Assembly (NCBI GenBank): GCA_027082825.1
Contig: JALWTO010000054.1
Location: forward strand, 1-36,682
Source of the DNA: Acidilobaceae archaeon
GTDB lineage: Archaea > Thermoproteota > Thermoprotei_A > Sulfolobales > Acidilobaceae
Length of the DNA: 36,682 nt
Direction of reading: 5' to 3'
How positions within the stretch are numbered: the stretch's first letter is position 1; each line of letters starts with the position of its first letter. The notes below the pieces were generated by a model. It was not told the DNA's origin and searched no databases. It saw only the letters and a program-made list of their open reading frames with translations. The position numbers and the translations under genes were made by a program. Below are positions 9,517 to 18,603 of this stretch, piece by piece.

Positions 9517-11045
9517 AAGCTGTAGGCTTCTTTTATCCAGGACCTCCACATGTAGCATATTCCAGTCTAGCCTTTCATATGATAGGAAACTACATAAGCG
9601 ACGTACTCAAGGTTCCTGTATACAGATATTTTCTTGAAGAAAACGATATAATATCCTTTGATAGAGCTCCTGATCCTTCAAAGCTAAATTTGATATTTGT
9701 CAGTATACCCTTTGAATCATTGTATCCATCGGTTGTGGAAATGCTTTACCGAGCTGGAATACAATTATTTAGTAAAAAGAGAAGACAGCCTATAGTTATT
9801 GGGGGAGGACCACCTCTCTCAGCGAATCCTCTGCCTTTGAAGGAAGTTTTAGATGTTATAGTCATTGGAGAAGCAGAGCCTGTACTTGATGACTTGGTTG
9901 ATTTAGTTGATTGTAATATCAATAAAAGGATTTGTCTGGAAGGACTTTCTGATAAAGAAGGACTTTTTCTAACCGAGGAACCCAATCTCACAAAACAAGT
10001 GTATGTTAAAGATTTAAATAAAGTATGGCATCCCGTGAAGCTCTATCTAAAGGGAGGTATAGAGCCAATATGGGGAAGGAGCTATCTTCTCGAGACAAGT
10101 AGAGGCTGTGGAAGAGGCTGCAGATTTTGCCTGGAAGGCTTTACCTTTAGGCCCCCTAGGTATAGAAGCTTTGAGGTTCTCAGGAACCTTGCCATTAAAG
10201 GGATAAATGTCAACAGGCTCACAAAGATATCCTTTTATAGTCTGTCATTTTTTGACAATCCTAAGGCAGAGGATATCCTGGCTTTTGCAGTTAACGATCT
10301 AGGATTGGAGATAAGCGTTCCTAGTATGAGGGTTGAAACTCTAACGCCTGGAAGATTAAGGCTTATAGCTAGGGGAGGCCAAAGATCAATTAGTATCGCA
10401 CCAGAAACGGGCAGTTGTAGGATAGGTAGGGCTTTTAAAAAATGTATAGAAAAAGACCTTGTCATAAATGTTATTGAAGAAGCGATAGAAGCTGGAATAA
10501 GATCTGTAAAGCTTTACTTGATAGCTGCTGTTCCAGGAGAAAATGATAAGGACCTAAACGAAACTGTAAGATTGGTTGAACTTGCTTCAAAAAAGATAAG
10601 AACCTTGGGCGGCTTACTTAAGGTTAGCGTAAATCCTCTTATACCTAAACCTTATACACCGCTTCAATGGCTTGGATTTAATAGAAAATTTGTTGAAAAA
10701 AGACTCAGGGAACTGGTTAAGGCTTTAAAGAAAATTGGAGTAGATATAAGAGTTTATGGTGCTAAGCAAGCCCAAATACAAGCGCTTCTAGCTTTAGGTG
10801 ATGAGAGGCTTTCAAACATAATAGTTGACTGGGGAGTTAAAGGTGGAGGATTTAATGTCATCAATAACCTCTTGAGAAAAAGAGGGTTGAGCATAGAAAC
10901 CTATTTAGACAGTAAGGATCCTAACTATGAACCCCCTTGGCATAAATACATATTTAATGAGTTTGTAGACATAAACCTCTTAAGGAAAGAATTTAAGGCG
11001 TTTTTAAAGATTCTTTCTCTTGATGACACTAAGTGGAACAGCTGA
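9510..11045 (+). CDS. radical SAM protein with N-terminal B12-binding-like region (COG1032 type)
   Basis: Cx3Cx2C cluster CGRGCRFCLEG; SIAPETGS and LIAAVPGEND motifs. Confidence 0.88.
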   Translation: MLKAVGFFYPGPPHVAYSSLAFHMIGNYISDVLKVPVYRYFLEENDIISFDRAPDPSKLNLIFVSIPFESLYPSVVEMLYRAGIQLFSKKRRQPIVIGGGPPLSANPLPLKEVLDVIVIGEAEPVLDDLVDLVDCNINKRICLEGLSDKEGLFLTEEPNLTKQVYVKDLNKVWHPVKLYLKGGIEPIWGRSYLLETSRGCGRGCRFCLEGFTFRPPRYRSFEVLRNLAIKGINVNRLTKISFYSLSFFDNPKAEDILAFAVNDLGLEISVPSMRVETLTPGRLRLIARGGQRSISIAPETGSCRIGRAFKKCIEKDLVINVIEEAIEAGIRSVKLYLIAAVPGENDKDLNETVRLVELASKKIRTLGGLLKVSVNPLIPKPYTPLQWLGFNRKFVEKRLRELVKALKKIGVDIRVYGAKQAQIQALLALGDERLSNIIVDWGVKGGGFNVINNLLRKRGLSIETYLDSKDPNYEPPWHKYIFNEFVDINLLRKEFKAFLKILSLDDTKWNS

Positions 11046-11696
11046 AACATATGATAAAGCCAGAATCTCTGGTATCCCAGCGAGAGCTGCAATACTGGCC
11101 ATAGATATTGGATGGACGAGCTCCTGAATTCTTGTGGCATCACTCACCAATATTAGGTCAATTCCGTATGAAAATGTCCTTCTTATAGAATTCAGTAAAT
11201 TAGGTAATTTGTCCGGGCTTATTATGGTTTCCCTCAGACTCAACTCTATAGGCTTATAGCCTTTGTTTTTCAGGAGCTTTGATTGACTTTTGTCTATGAA
11301 CCTGTAAGCCTCTGGTTCGAATCTTAATATATCAATGTCTTTTTTAACAGCGGCATAACGAGCAACGTCTAAAGTTCTTATTTTAGCAACATTCAGAACA
11401 TCACTTAGGCCTTTGACCTTTAAAAGAACTTTAGCAATCTCCCCTCGGGTATTTCCTTCAAGCTCAACTCTACACACAACTTTTACTCCAATAGTTTCTC
11501 CTAACTCTTTTGCAATCCCACATAGATTTCCATATTTTAGACCAACAACTTTAACGTCAAATTTGTTCTTTATAAATAAGAGCATATCTTTAAGCGATCT
11601 ATGATCCTTAGGGTTTATCGAAAGATCTACAAAAACCTTTCCCTGACTCTCAGACCTTATAGTTTTTTTCACTGGGATTTTCAACCTATCGGACAC
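11004..11696 (-). CDS. rnp3: RNase P protein component 3 (Rpp30)
   Basis: Rpp30-like: FVDLSINP, YGIDLILVSDATRIQELVHPISMASIAALAGIPEILAL; located with the L15e/COG1325 genes. Confidence 0.85.
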   Translation of the reverse strand: MSDRLKIPVKKTIRSESQGKVFVDLSINPKDHRSLKDMLLFIKNKFDVKVVGLKYGNLCGIAKELGETIGVKVVCRVELEGNTRGEIAKVLLKVKGLSDVLNVAKIRTLDVARYAAVKKDIDILRFEPEAYRFIDKSQSKLLKNKGYKPIELSLRETIISPDKLPNLLNSIRRTFSYGIDLILVSDATRIQELVHPISMASIAALAGIPEILALSYVSAVPLSVIKRKNL

Positions 11697-11947
11697 CTAG
11701 GAGTGAATGTTAAGCACCAAGGCTTATCAATAATAAAAATAAATGATTATAAAAGCCTTGTGTTTTTGAAGAGGACAACATGTAAATAACAATAAGGTAT
11801 TCAAAGATTATTATGGAAAGTCTTCTGTACTTTCTCATCTGTAGGCTCTACATGCGGATATTGACCATAACAAACCCTACCAGCAACTCTGATTCGTGAT
11901 ATTCACCTCACCTAGACAGAAGTAAAAACAGTAAGAAATTGAGAATC

Positions 11948-12472
11948 CTATCTACTAGTTGTAGAAAGGGTTTTCTTTTTTTCATAAATAGAATTTAAAT
12001 AATTAGTCAAATCCTCAAGGACTTTTTTTCTTCTACCCTCTAAATGAATTGAAACTTTAACTACGTCATCTCCTTCAAACATTATAAGTCTACCCAGATA
12101 TGCATCTTGTTTACTTATCCTTAGATGAAGGGTTCCATTCCTATCAACTCTCTCATCTAATGTAGAAAATAGGTATTCCAGATCGGTTAAGTTCAACCTG
12201 TCTAAGATGTAGCTAAAGGTCTTTATTGCACTTTCATTATTAGTAGTTTCAGCTCTTATCCTTACTATTGGATTGTTATAGTGCCCTTTAAGTTCTTCAC
12301 GGACAAGAACTATGTACTCCCTGATTTCTGGAGGAAAAACTTCCAAGAGGGCTTTCATAACTTTCTTTTCATCCTCAGTAGCATGAGAATGCTCATAAAC
12401 TTCAATCCTGAGTATTTTTAGCATTCTTTTTCTCCCTATATAGGTAGGTTTGGTTATAAAAGCTACCCTCAC
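11948..12472 (-). CDS. RNA-binding protein, COG1325-like (exosome-associated family)
   Basis: [25 protein letters not shown]...[13 protein letters not shown]...VKVSIHLEG; follows L15e; likely start is the internal Met MLKILRIEV. Confidence 0.8.
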   Translation of the reverse strand: MRVAFITKPTYIGRKRMLKILRIEVYEHSHATEDEKKVMKALLEVFPPEIREYIVLVREELKGHYNNPIVRIRAETTNNESAIKTFSYILDRLNLTDLEYLFSTLDERVDRNGTLHLRISKQDAYLGRLIMFEGDDVVKVSIHLEGRRKKVLEDLTNYLNSIYEKKKTLSTTSR

Positions 12473-13146
12473 TGAAGATCTTCAGAATGATATTTTTCTC
12501 TGATCTCATCAGGTGCTATAAGTCTGGCACCACGACTTGCTTCATGTCTCTTCTTGAGTTTTCTCTCTTTTTGTTTCTTCTTCCACTTATGCCTGTGGAT
12601 GCTCTTTAGCCCTCTACTTGATCTTAACCCTCTAGCCTTTCTTGATGCAGATGTAAGTCCACGGCATGGCCTACATCTATGCTTTCCATTTGTAACCCAT
12701 TTGAGATCCTGGTCATTTACTATAGCCTCATGGTTTGGATCTACCATTATAACCTCATACCACTTGTAAAGGCCATCCTCGCCAACATAATAGCTTCCTA
12801 CAACAACTAGGTTCATGTATTTCCTTTGTGCCCTTTCTTCAGCTATGGCCTGTAGACCTTTAGCTGGAGCAAAGCCATAAACACCCATTCTCTTAGGTCT
12901 TCTTCCCTTATTTGGCCTAGGCTTTCTTCTCCCACCTTTTCTAATCCTGACTCTTACTACTATAACTCCCTGTTTAGCCTTGTATCCAAGCTCTCTAGCT
13001 CTATTAAGTCTTGTAGGTTTTTCTATTCTAACTATTGAAGGCTGTCTCCTCCACTGCATAAGCCTTTCCTTCATTAACATACCATGGTCTCCATCATAAG
13101 GTCTTTTCCACTGCAATGCCATGTAATGGTACATGCTCTTTGCCAT
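12469..13146 (-). CDS. rpl15e: 50S ribosomal protein L15e
   Basis: [16 protein letters not shown]...[38 protein letters not shown]...[18 protein letters not shown]; start refined from 13170. Confidence 0.96.
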   Translation of the reverse strand: MAKSMYHYMALQWKRPYDGDHGMLMKERLMQWRRQPSIVRIEKPTRLNRARELGYKAKQGVIVVRVRIRKGGRRKPRPNKGRRPKRMGVYGFAPAKGLQAIAEERAQRKYMNLVVVGSYYVGEDGLYKWYEVIMVDPNHEAIVNDQDLKWVTNGKHRCRPCRGLTSASRKARGLRSSRGLKSIHRHKWKKKQKERKLKKRHEASRGARLIAPDEIREKYHSEDLQ

Positions 13147-13261
13147 CAGTCCACACCGCCATATCTCCATATCTCTATGCTGAACGTAGGGCCTTTATAG
13201 CTATCACGCTCTTGTTATATCTATTAGGAACCGTCAAATTAAAGGTCAGAGGAGGTGCGAT

Positions 13262-14494
13262 TTGGAGGCAAGTAATATCCTAGTAGGAGTTGTTGGTAAA
13301 ACCAATGTGGGGAAGTCGACATTCTTCTCAGCAGCCACAGAGATAGAAGTTCAAATAGATAACAGACCGTTCACAACTATAGACCCAAACTTAGGAGTTA
13401 CCTATGTCAAGAAGAAATGTGTGCATGTAAAGCTAGGTCTGTTGAAATGTGATGCATCAAACAGCCTATGTATAGAAGGTTTCAGATATATACCAGTAAA
13501 GATAATGGATGTAGCAGGACTTGTTCCAGATGCACACAAAGGAAGGGGACTAGGTAATCAATTTTTAGACAATCTTAGAAGGGCTGATGTTCTTCTATTG
13601 GTTGTCGATGCTAGTGGTGCAACAGACCCTGAAGGAGTACCTGTAAGACCAGGTTCTTTCGATCCAGTCGAGGAGGTAATGGCTATGATAGGAGAAATAG
13701 AGGAATGGATGTTTTCAATAGTCAGTAAAGATTGGGATAAGTTTGTTAGGGGTGCTGAGAGTATAGGAGTTAGTGACATAGCAGGTCTACTAGCTCAAAG
13801 ACTTTCAGGCCTAAGTATCAGAAAGTCTCATGTGGTCTTAGCTTTAGAGAGGACGGAATTAGGAAACAAGAAGCTTTCATCATGGACTAAGGAAGACCTT
13901 AAATCGTTTGTCTCTGAGCTAAGAAGAGTTTCAAAACCAATACTTATAGTTGCTAATAAATCTGATGTGCCCGAGGCCGAGGATAATATAAAGAGGCTTA
14001 AAAACAAATTTAAAGAAGTTCCTGTAATACCTACTAGTGCAATTTCGGAACTTGTACTAAGAAAGGCCGCTAAAGCCAACATAATTAAATACAGACCTGG
14101 AGACGATGGCTTTACAGTGAATGATCCCTCAAAGCTTGATAGAAGACAGAAAACAATACTTGATGCTATAGCAAAGCGTGTTCTCAAAAAATGGGGATCG
14201 ACTGGAGTCCAAGATGTAATAAATAAGGCTGTGCTTGAGGCCTTAAATATGATATCTGTCTATCCGGTTGATGATGTTAATAAGTTCACAGATAGCAAAG
14301 GTAGAGTACTTCCTGATGTTGTTCTAATACCTAAGGGAACGAGTGCCAGAGAATTTGCATATAAAATACATTCTGATTTGGGAAAAACCTTCCTCTATGC
14401 AATAAATGCTATAACTAAGCAAAGAGTAGGAGAGTCATATATTCTTAAGGATGATGACGTCATAAAAATCATAGCTACAGCTGGAAGAAAATAA
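13262..14494 (+). CDS. redox-regulated ATPase YchF / archaeal Obg-like GTPase
   Basis: GKTNVGKSTFFSAAT, VKIMDVAGLVPDAHKGRGLGNQFLDNLRRAD, C-terminal TGS-like domain. Confidence 0.95.
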   Translation: MEASNILVGVVGKTNVGKSTFFSAATEIEVQIDNRPFTTIDPNLGVTYVKKKCVHVKLGLLKCDASNSLCIEGFRYIPVKIMDVAGLVPDAHKGRGLGNQFLDNLRRADVLLLVVDASGATDPEGVPVRPGSFDPVEEVMAMIGEIEEWMFSIVSKDWDKFVRGAESIGVSDIAGLLAQRLSGLSIRKSHVVLALERTELGNKKLSSWTKEDLKSFVSELRRVSKPILIVANKSDVPEAEDNIKRLKNKFKEVPVIPTSAISELVLRKAAKANIIKYRPGDDGFTVNDPSKLDRRQKTILDAIAKRVLKKWGSTGVQDVINKAVLEALNMISVYPVDDVNKFTDSKGRVLPDVVLIPKGTSAREFAYKIHSDLGKTFLYAINAITKQRVGESYILKDDDVIKIIATAGRK

Positions 14495-14495
14495 G

Positions 14496-14969
14496 CTATT
14501 GAATCTTAGCAAGCTCTTTTGCTCTTTTAAGACTTCCAGTCGTTGTTATAGGTATTACAAGAACTTCACTACCATCTATATTTCTTATAAGTCCTAAAAC
14601 GGCCAGCGCCATATATTTATGTTCTCTTCTAATTCTGAGTATACCTCTGGCCTTCTCTTCGTCGTAATAAATGAGCTTCATCCTTGCCTCACTAATCCCT
14701 TTATAACCAAGAACTTTTTCAGCAACTTCATAGATACTAGTTTTTATCTTTTCAAAACTAATACCTGAAGGGAAGACTTCAAATACTATATATCTTTTTT
14801 TGGGTCTTAGCGAATACTGCTTTGAAAGGTCTCTTATTTTCCTTTCTATATTCAACCCACTAATAAGAGAGTCTAATATAAGGTCAAGCATATTCATTTT
14901 TTTCCTTACAACCAAGAGTATTACTATGCTGATAGTTAATAATGATACTGATACTAGCAAACATACCAC
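14496..14969 (-). CDS. rnp2: RNase P protein component 2 (Pop5-like) with N-terminal hydrophobic extension
   Basis: RPKKRYIVFEVFPSG...KLIYYDEEKARGILRIRREHKYMALAVLGLI...LVIPITTTGSLKRAKE is Pop5-like; preceded by MVCLLVSVSLLTISIVILLVVRKK. Confidence 0.75.
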   Translation of the reverse strand: MVCLLVSVSLLTISIVILLVVRKKMNMLDLILDSLISGLNIERKIRDLSKQYSLRPKKRYIVFEVFPSGISFEKIKTSIYEVAEKVLGYKGISEARMKLIYYDEEKARGILRIRREHKYMALAVLGLIRNIDGSEVLVIPITTTGSLKRAKELAKIQ

Positions 14970-14996
14970 ATCTAGATCCAGAGCCCAACACCTCCA

Positions 14997-15052
14997 AGGT
15001 CAGATAGTCACGAGCCTATCATCTATCTTCCTGGGACGGCATCATCATCCCT
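14997..15052 (-). ncRNA. candidate C/D-box sRNA
   Basis: Minus strand: C box ATGATGA (15042-15048), internal GATGA (C'-like), D box CTGA (15000-15003), AGG/CCT terminal pairing with a 3-nt K-turn bulge; TTTAAAAAAAC-type TATA about 25 nt upstream. Confidence 0.62.
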
Positions 15053-15264
15053 ATCTTCAATCAACCCACTAGTTTTTTTAAAGTATTCAGATGAGAGAAG
15101 ATTACATCATCAATTCAGTGGTCGGTCTCTACATCATTCATTCTAATTCAGACTTAAAGTTAAGTCTGCCTGTTATTTCATTCACTTTAGAGCCAACTAA
15201 GCCAAGCTTATAAACCTTCAGAGAATTATAATTAAATGCAAAGTTCATTGTCTCTGGGTGAAAG

Positions 15265-15786
15265 ATGTTGGGCTTCTTTGAAAGAAGAAGAAGGAGCATT
15301 TTTGATGTATTTGACGAAATACTCAGAGAGTTTGAGAGAGAAATGGCCGACATTGAAGATGAGTTTGAGAGGCTTGCTAAGGAAAAACCTAGAGGTGCAC
15401 TAGGACCTTATTACTATGGCGTTAGAATAACAATAGGACCTGATGGAGTTCCTAAGGTCGAAGAGTTCGGAAATATAAAGAGAGTTGGTGGTAGGCCTAT
15501 AGTAACTGAGGAGGCAGAACCTTTAGTCGATGTCATAGATCAGGATGATGAAATTATAGTTGTTGCAGAACTACCAGGAGTTGACAAGAACAAAATAAAG
15601 GTGAGAGCCACTGAGGAAAAGCTTATAATAAATGCTGAAAATCATAGAAAATATCATAAGGTTATAGATTTGCCAGCTAAGATTAACCCAAACACAGCCA
15701 AGGCTTCATATAGAAACGGAGTACTCGAGGTCAAATTAAAGAAGGAAGGAAGAAAGGAAGAAGGTGTTGATGTCAAATTAGAGTAA
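15265..15786 (+). CDS. hsp20: small heat shock protein (Hsp20/alpha-crystallin)
   Basis: alpha-crystallin core: PLVDVIDQDDEIIVVAELPGVDKNKIKVRATEEKLIINAE...ASYRNGVLEVKLKK. Confidence 0.94.
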   Translation: MLGFFERRRRSIFDVFDEILREFEREMADIEDEFERLAKEKPRGALGPYYYGVRITIGPDGVPKVEEFGNIKRVGGRPIVTEEAEPLVDVIDQDDEIIVVAELPGVDKNKIKVRATEEKLIINAENHRKYHKVIDLPAKINPNTAKASYRNGVLEVKLKKEGRKEEGVDVKLE

Positions 15787-15789
15787 GCG

Positions 15790-16407
15790 TCACTTCTTAT
15801 GTAGATAGCTAAGGCTTTCACTTTTCAATTCTTCACATTCGTTATCTATAGGAACTTCATGAGTTTTTTCTCCTTTGACGGAACTTGTACCCTCAAAATC
15901 GCATAAAACTAATGTAAACTCCTCGTATCCATCTACAGCTTTCTTTAACCAATCTAAATTTTCTTTACATCCAGGTTCTAATTCCCTGCCTTTACATGCC
16001 ACTTTTGTAGCTTCAAGAAACCTGAGAAGAATTCCTTCAACAGTAGTTATGAACCCTACACTTGCTGGTCCTGGAAGCATTTTGTAACCTTTTTCTTTAA
16101 TTTTGATTGCAGATGTAGCTGATTTAACAATAAGATATCTTAGTTCATCTTCTCCATGAACTTCAACAACCACTTTTTTAGGCCTACTAGCATCGAGAAC
16201 TTTTACGTCTCTAAATTTATAACCACATTTCTTGCAGAACCCCTCAGTAAGTAAAATATCACCAAAATAAGGGATTGTATAAATATATTCCCTTACAATT
16301 AGACTAAGAGAACCACATCGAGGACATTTAACCTTTTCTTGAAATATCAACTTAGGTTCTTTTTTGGATTTTTTGAGTAGATTATTTGTTAGGTCTTTTT
16401 TAGACAC
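15790..16407 (-). CDS. ZPR1 zinc-finger domain protein
   Basis: CPRCGS...IPYFGDILLTEGFCKKCGYKFRDVKVL followed by a ZPR1-type domain (PGPASVGFITTVEGIL). Confidence 0.88.
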   Translation of the reverse strand: MSKKDLTNNLLKKSKKEPKLIFQEKVKCPRCGSLSLIVREYIYTIPYFGDILLTEGFCKKCGYKFRDVKVLDASRPKKVVVEVHGEDELRYLIVKSATSAIKIKEKGYKMLPGPASVGFITTVEGILLRFLEATKVACKGRELEPGCKENLDWLKKAVDGYEEFTLVLCDFEGTSSVKGEKTHEVPIDNECEELKSESLSYLHKK

Positions 16408-16414
16408 CTTTTTA

Positions 16415-16762
16415 TCACCTTAAATTTTTCAAAAGATTTAAGAGCTTAGATCTTATCTCATCTAATGATTTTATTACACAATTACCTATACAAGACTCTA
16501 GTTTCTCTTCCTCTACTCTACTACAGCTCTCGTAAAGACATTTGTTTCTAAGACCTCTTTCATTAATTCTTATTACAGTCAAGTTTCTGCTTGTATTTAT
16601 AATAAAAGTTCCCCAAAGACCCATTTCACCAAAGAACTCTTCGATACCCTTTAAATCAACAATATTTCTATCAATAACTATTCCCCAAAGGCCTGATGAA
16701 AGAGCACGGACTACTCTCTCAATGATGTCTTTATGAGTAAGCACCACCTTAGATCTACTCAA
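16415..16762 (-). CDS. hypothetical protein with Cys pairs (CLYESC, CIGNC)
   Basis: 115 aa ORF in the same direction as the ZPR1 gene, 7 nt apart. Confidence 0.6.
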   Translation of the reverse strand: MSRSKVVLTHKDIIERVVRALSSGLWGIVIDRNIVDLKGIEEFFGEMGLWGTFIINTSRNLTVIRINERGLRNKCLYESCSRVEEEKLESCIGNCVIKSLDEIRSKLLNLLKNLR

Positions 16763-16780
16763 TTAGAATCACCCTTCAGT

Positions 16781-16845
16781 TACCTCAGTAGCGGTAGGGC
16801 TTCTTCACATTAAAATATCAGCGGTAATACCACTCTTCATCGGTA
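16781..16845 (-). ncRNA. C/D-box sRNA, dual guide (predicted 16S 530-loop and tRNA D-loop)
   Basis: Minus strand: TACC-GATGA (C, 16837-16841), D' CTGA (16818-16821), C' GTGAAGA (16802-16808), D CTGA (16785-16788)-GGTA; guides complementary to CGGUAAUACCAC and UAGCGGUAGGGC. Confidence 0.75.
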
Positions 16846-16883
16846 TTTTTCTTCTGAATATTATATGTTTCTAAATGAATATA

Positions 16884-17150
16884 TTATATTTGTTTTGTTG
16901 CCCCTTCTTGAGCTAGATCCTCTCTTACAATATCTTTATTCCACTTCTTTACATAAAGCGCTAAGACAGAGTAATTTCTTCTTACGACATTGCTTTCTAT
17001 ACATCCAGTACTTAATTTCTCATCTTCACTAGTATAGGCTACTATCTCCTTATATCCCTTGACCTTATCACAGTCCTTTATTTCAAGCCTCTTTATCTTT
17101 CCCAGCATTGCTAGACCTTCAAGTTCTATAATGTTCGTCCTTAGAATCAA
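16884..17150 (-). CDS. hypothetical protein
   Basis: 88 aa ORF, no recognised motif. Confidence 0.4.
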   Translation of the reverse strand: MILRTNIIELEGLAMLGKIKRLEIKDCDKVKGYKEIVAYTSEDEKLSTGCIESNVVRRNYSVLALYVKKWNKDIVREDLAQEGATKQI

Positions 17151-17294
17151 AGCCCTTCACCAATATGCAAAAAAGAAAATTCCAACCTTTAAATTCAATT
17201 ATACTATAGCAGAATAACCACTATTTTCTCTTTGGTGTATCATGACTCATGTTTTTAACCTGTAGGTAACGAATTTCAGCGAAGGGGATAAAAC

Positions 17295-17642
17295 TTGTCT
17301 GAAGAAAGGAGAAAGAAGAGAATGAGAATGACATTACCTAAGAAAAAGGAGGATTTAGAAAAGGTCGTTGAAGAGGTAGAGGAAACTCATCCAGAACATC
17401 AGCATCACCATCATCATGAAGAAGAGGTAGAGGAATTCCTAGCTGCATTTGAATATCTCCTTGACTCCTTAAATGCTAATGTCAAGGTTTTGGACTCTAC
17501 TGTGAAAGAACATACTATGGAAATAGCAAGGTTATATAAAATTCTGGCTAGAATAGTTGAGGCCTGTTTTTCGAATGACGAAGAGAGAAAGAAGAAAGCA
17601 CTGCTCGATGCACTTTCGGTCTTGGAAATTAAGAATTTCTAA
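17295..17642 (+). CDS. His/Glu-rich coiled hypothetical protein
   Basis: HPEHQHHHHHEEEVEE tract followed by an amphipathic helical region. Confidence 0.65.
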   Translation: MSEERRKKRMRMTLPKKKEDLEKVVEEVEETHPEHQHHHHHEEEVEEFLAAFEYLLDSLNANVKVLDSTVKEHTMEIARLYKILARIVEACFSNDEERKKKALLDALSVLEIKNF

Positions 17643-18603
17643 GCCTGATTATTTTGCCAGGAAATTCCTTAGTGGCCAAATATACTATACTTCGATCCTT
17701 GGAACAAAGGCCTTCTATTTCAAATATCCCTCCTGTATATAACACTTTAGCAATATTATACTCAAAGGATATCACCAGAGTTCCATCTCTCGATACAGCG
17801 CAAGGAGGATAAAGAAGAGACCCTTCTTGCCCGGTATCTATAGTTACTTTAATTCGGCAACTTCTCCAAGGAGACTCCTCCTTAACAATTTTTGGACAGT
17901 GTCCCATAATTCTTCTTGGAACGCCTATCCAAGAGACGAACCTTATATTATAAAGGATGTTCCTCCTCCAGTTTGTATTTATGGCTGGTAATACATTAAG
18001 TCCCCCAAGGTTTTTCTTTAGATTCTTATGAAAGGCCTTCTTTTTTTCAAATATCTCTAACATCTTATTGGCACTCTTATGTCCATAGACTACTAAGTCT
18101 ATATCACTTACTTTAGAATTAGCAAATCCTAAAGCAACAGAACCAGTTATACCTATATCTTCTAATGGGATACCTTGTTGTCGTAACTTATAGCTTAATT
18201 GAACCAAATCGTATTCTATCTCCGATTTAGGTCTTTTTATTATATTAATTAACGCCTCTTTAGGTTTACTGAATAGCAAAATTTCTCGATGATCGATACA
18301 TGATAAGTGGCTATGAAATGTTACTGAATAGCAAAGATGGATAAGATTTCTTGTTTTCATAGTAGCCTTCAAAAGACCTTGAGGTCCATATTCAGAGATT
18401 ATTCTCCTGAAAAAACCTCCTGGTCTTCTCCAAGGGGTTTTTTCAGAAGATACAACATATTTTGGGATTATAATGAGTTTTTCCAAAGCAGGAGGGGGGA
18501 GGCCTAAAACCTGAGCCAAAAGCCCTTTCTCAGTAACGACTACTATTCCATGAATCTGTTCTTCTGATCCTACCCTGGGGATCAACAGATATGACCACCT
18601 CAT
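17629..18603 (-). CDS. nucleotidyltransferase-domain protein (COG2413-like)
   Basis: GITGSVALGFANSKVSDIDLVVYG (GS..G...SDxD) Pol-beta-superfamily motif. Confidence 0.75.
   Translation of the reverse strand: MRWSYLLIPRVGSEEQIHGIVVVTEKGLLAQVLGLPPPALEKLIIIPKYVVSSEKTPWRRPGGFFRRIISEYGPQGLLKATMKTRNLIHLCYSVTFHSHLSCIDHREILLFSKPKEALINIIKRPKSEIEYDLVQLSYKLRQQGIPLEDIGITGSVALGFANSKVSDIDLVVYGHKSANKMLEIFEKKKAFHKNLKKNLGGLNVLPAINTNWRRNILYNIRFVSWIGVPRRIMGHCPKIVKEESPWRSCRIKVTIDTGQEGSLLYPPCAVSRDGTLVISFEYNIAKVLYTGGIFEIEGLCSKDRSIVYLATKEFPGKIIRLRNS

Noticed and set aside
11801-11902. 33-aa micro-ORF as a confirmed CDS
   Set aside because: No ATG/GTG/TTG start in frame; kept only as a low-confidence observation
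13828-14187. 119-aa and similar antisense ORFs within the YchF-like gene, and other small ORFs opposite conserved genes (e.g. 9746-9991, 22030-22278, 31285-31539, 32565-32960, 33219-33419)
   Set aside because: All lie opposite strong coding regions without independent evidence
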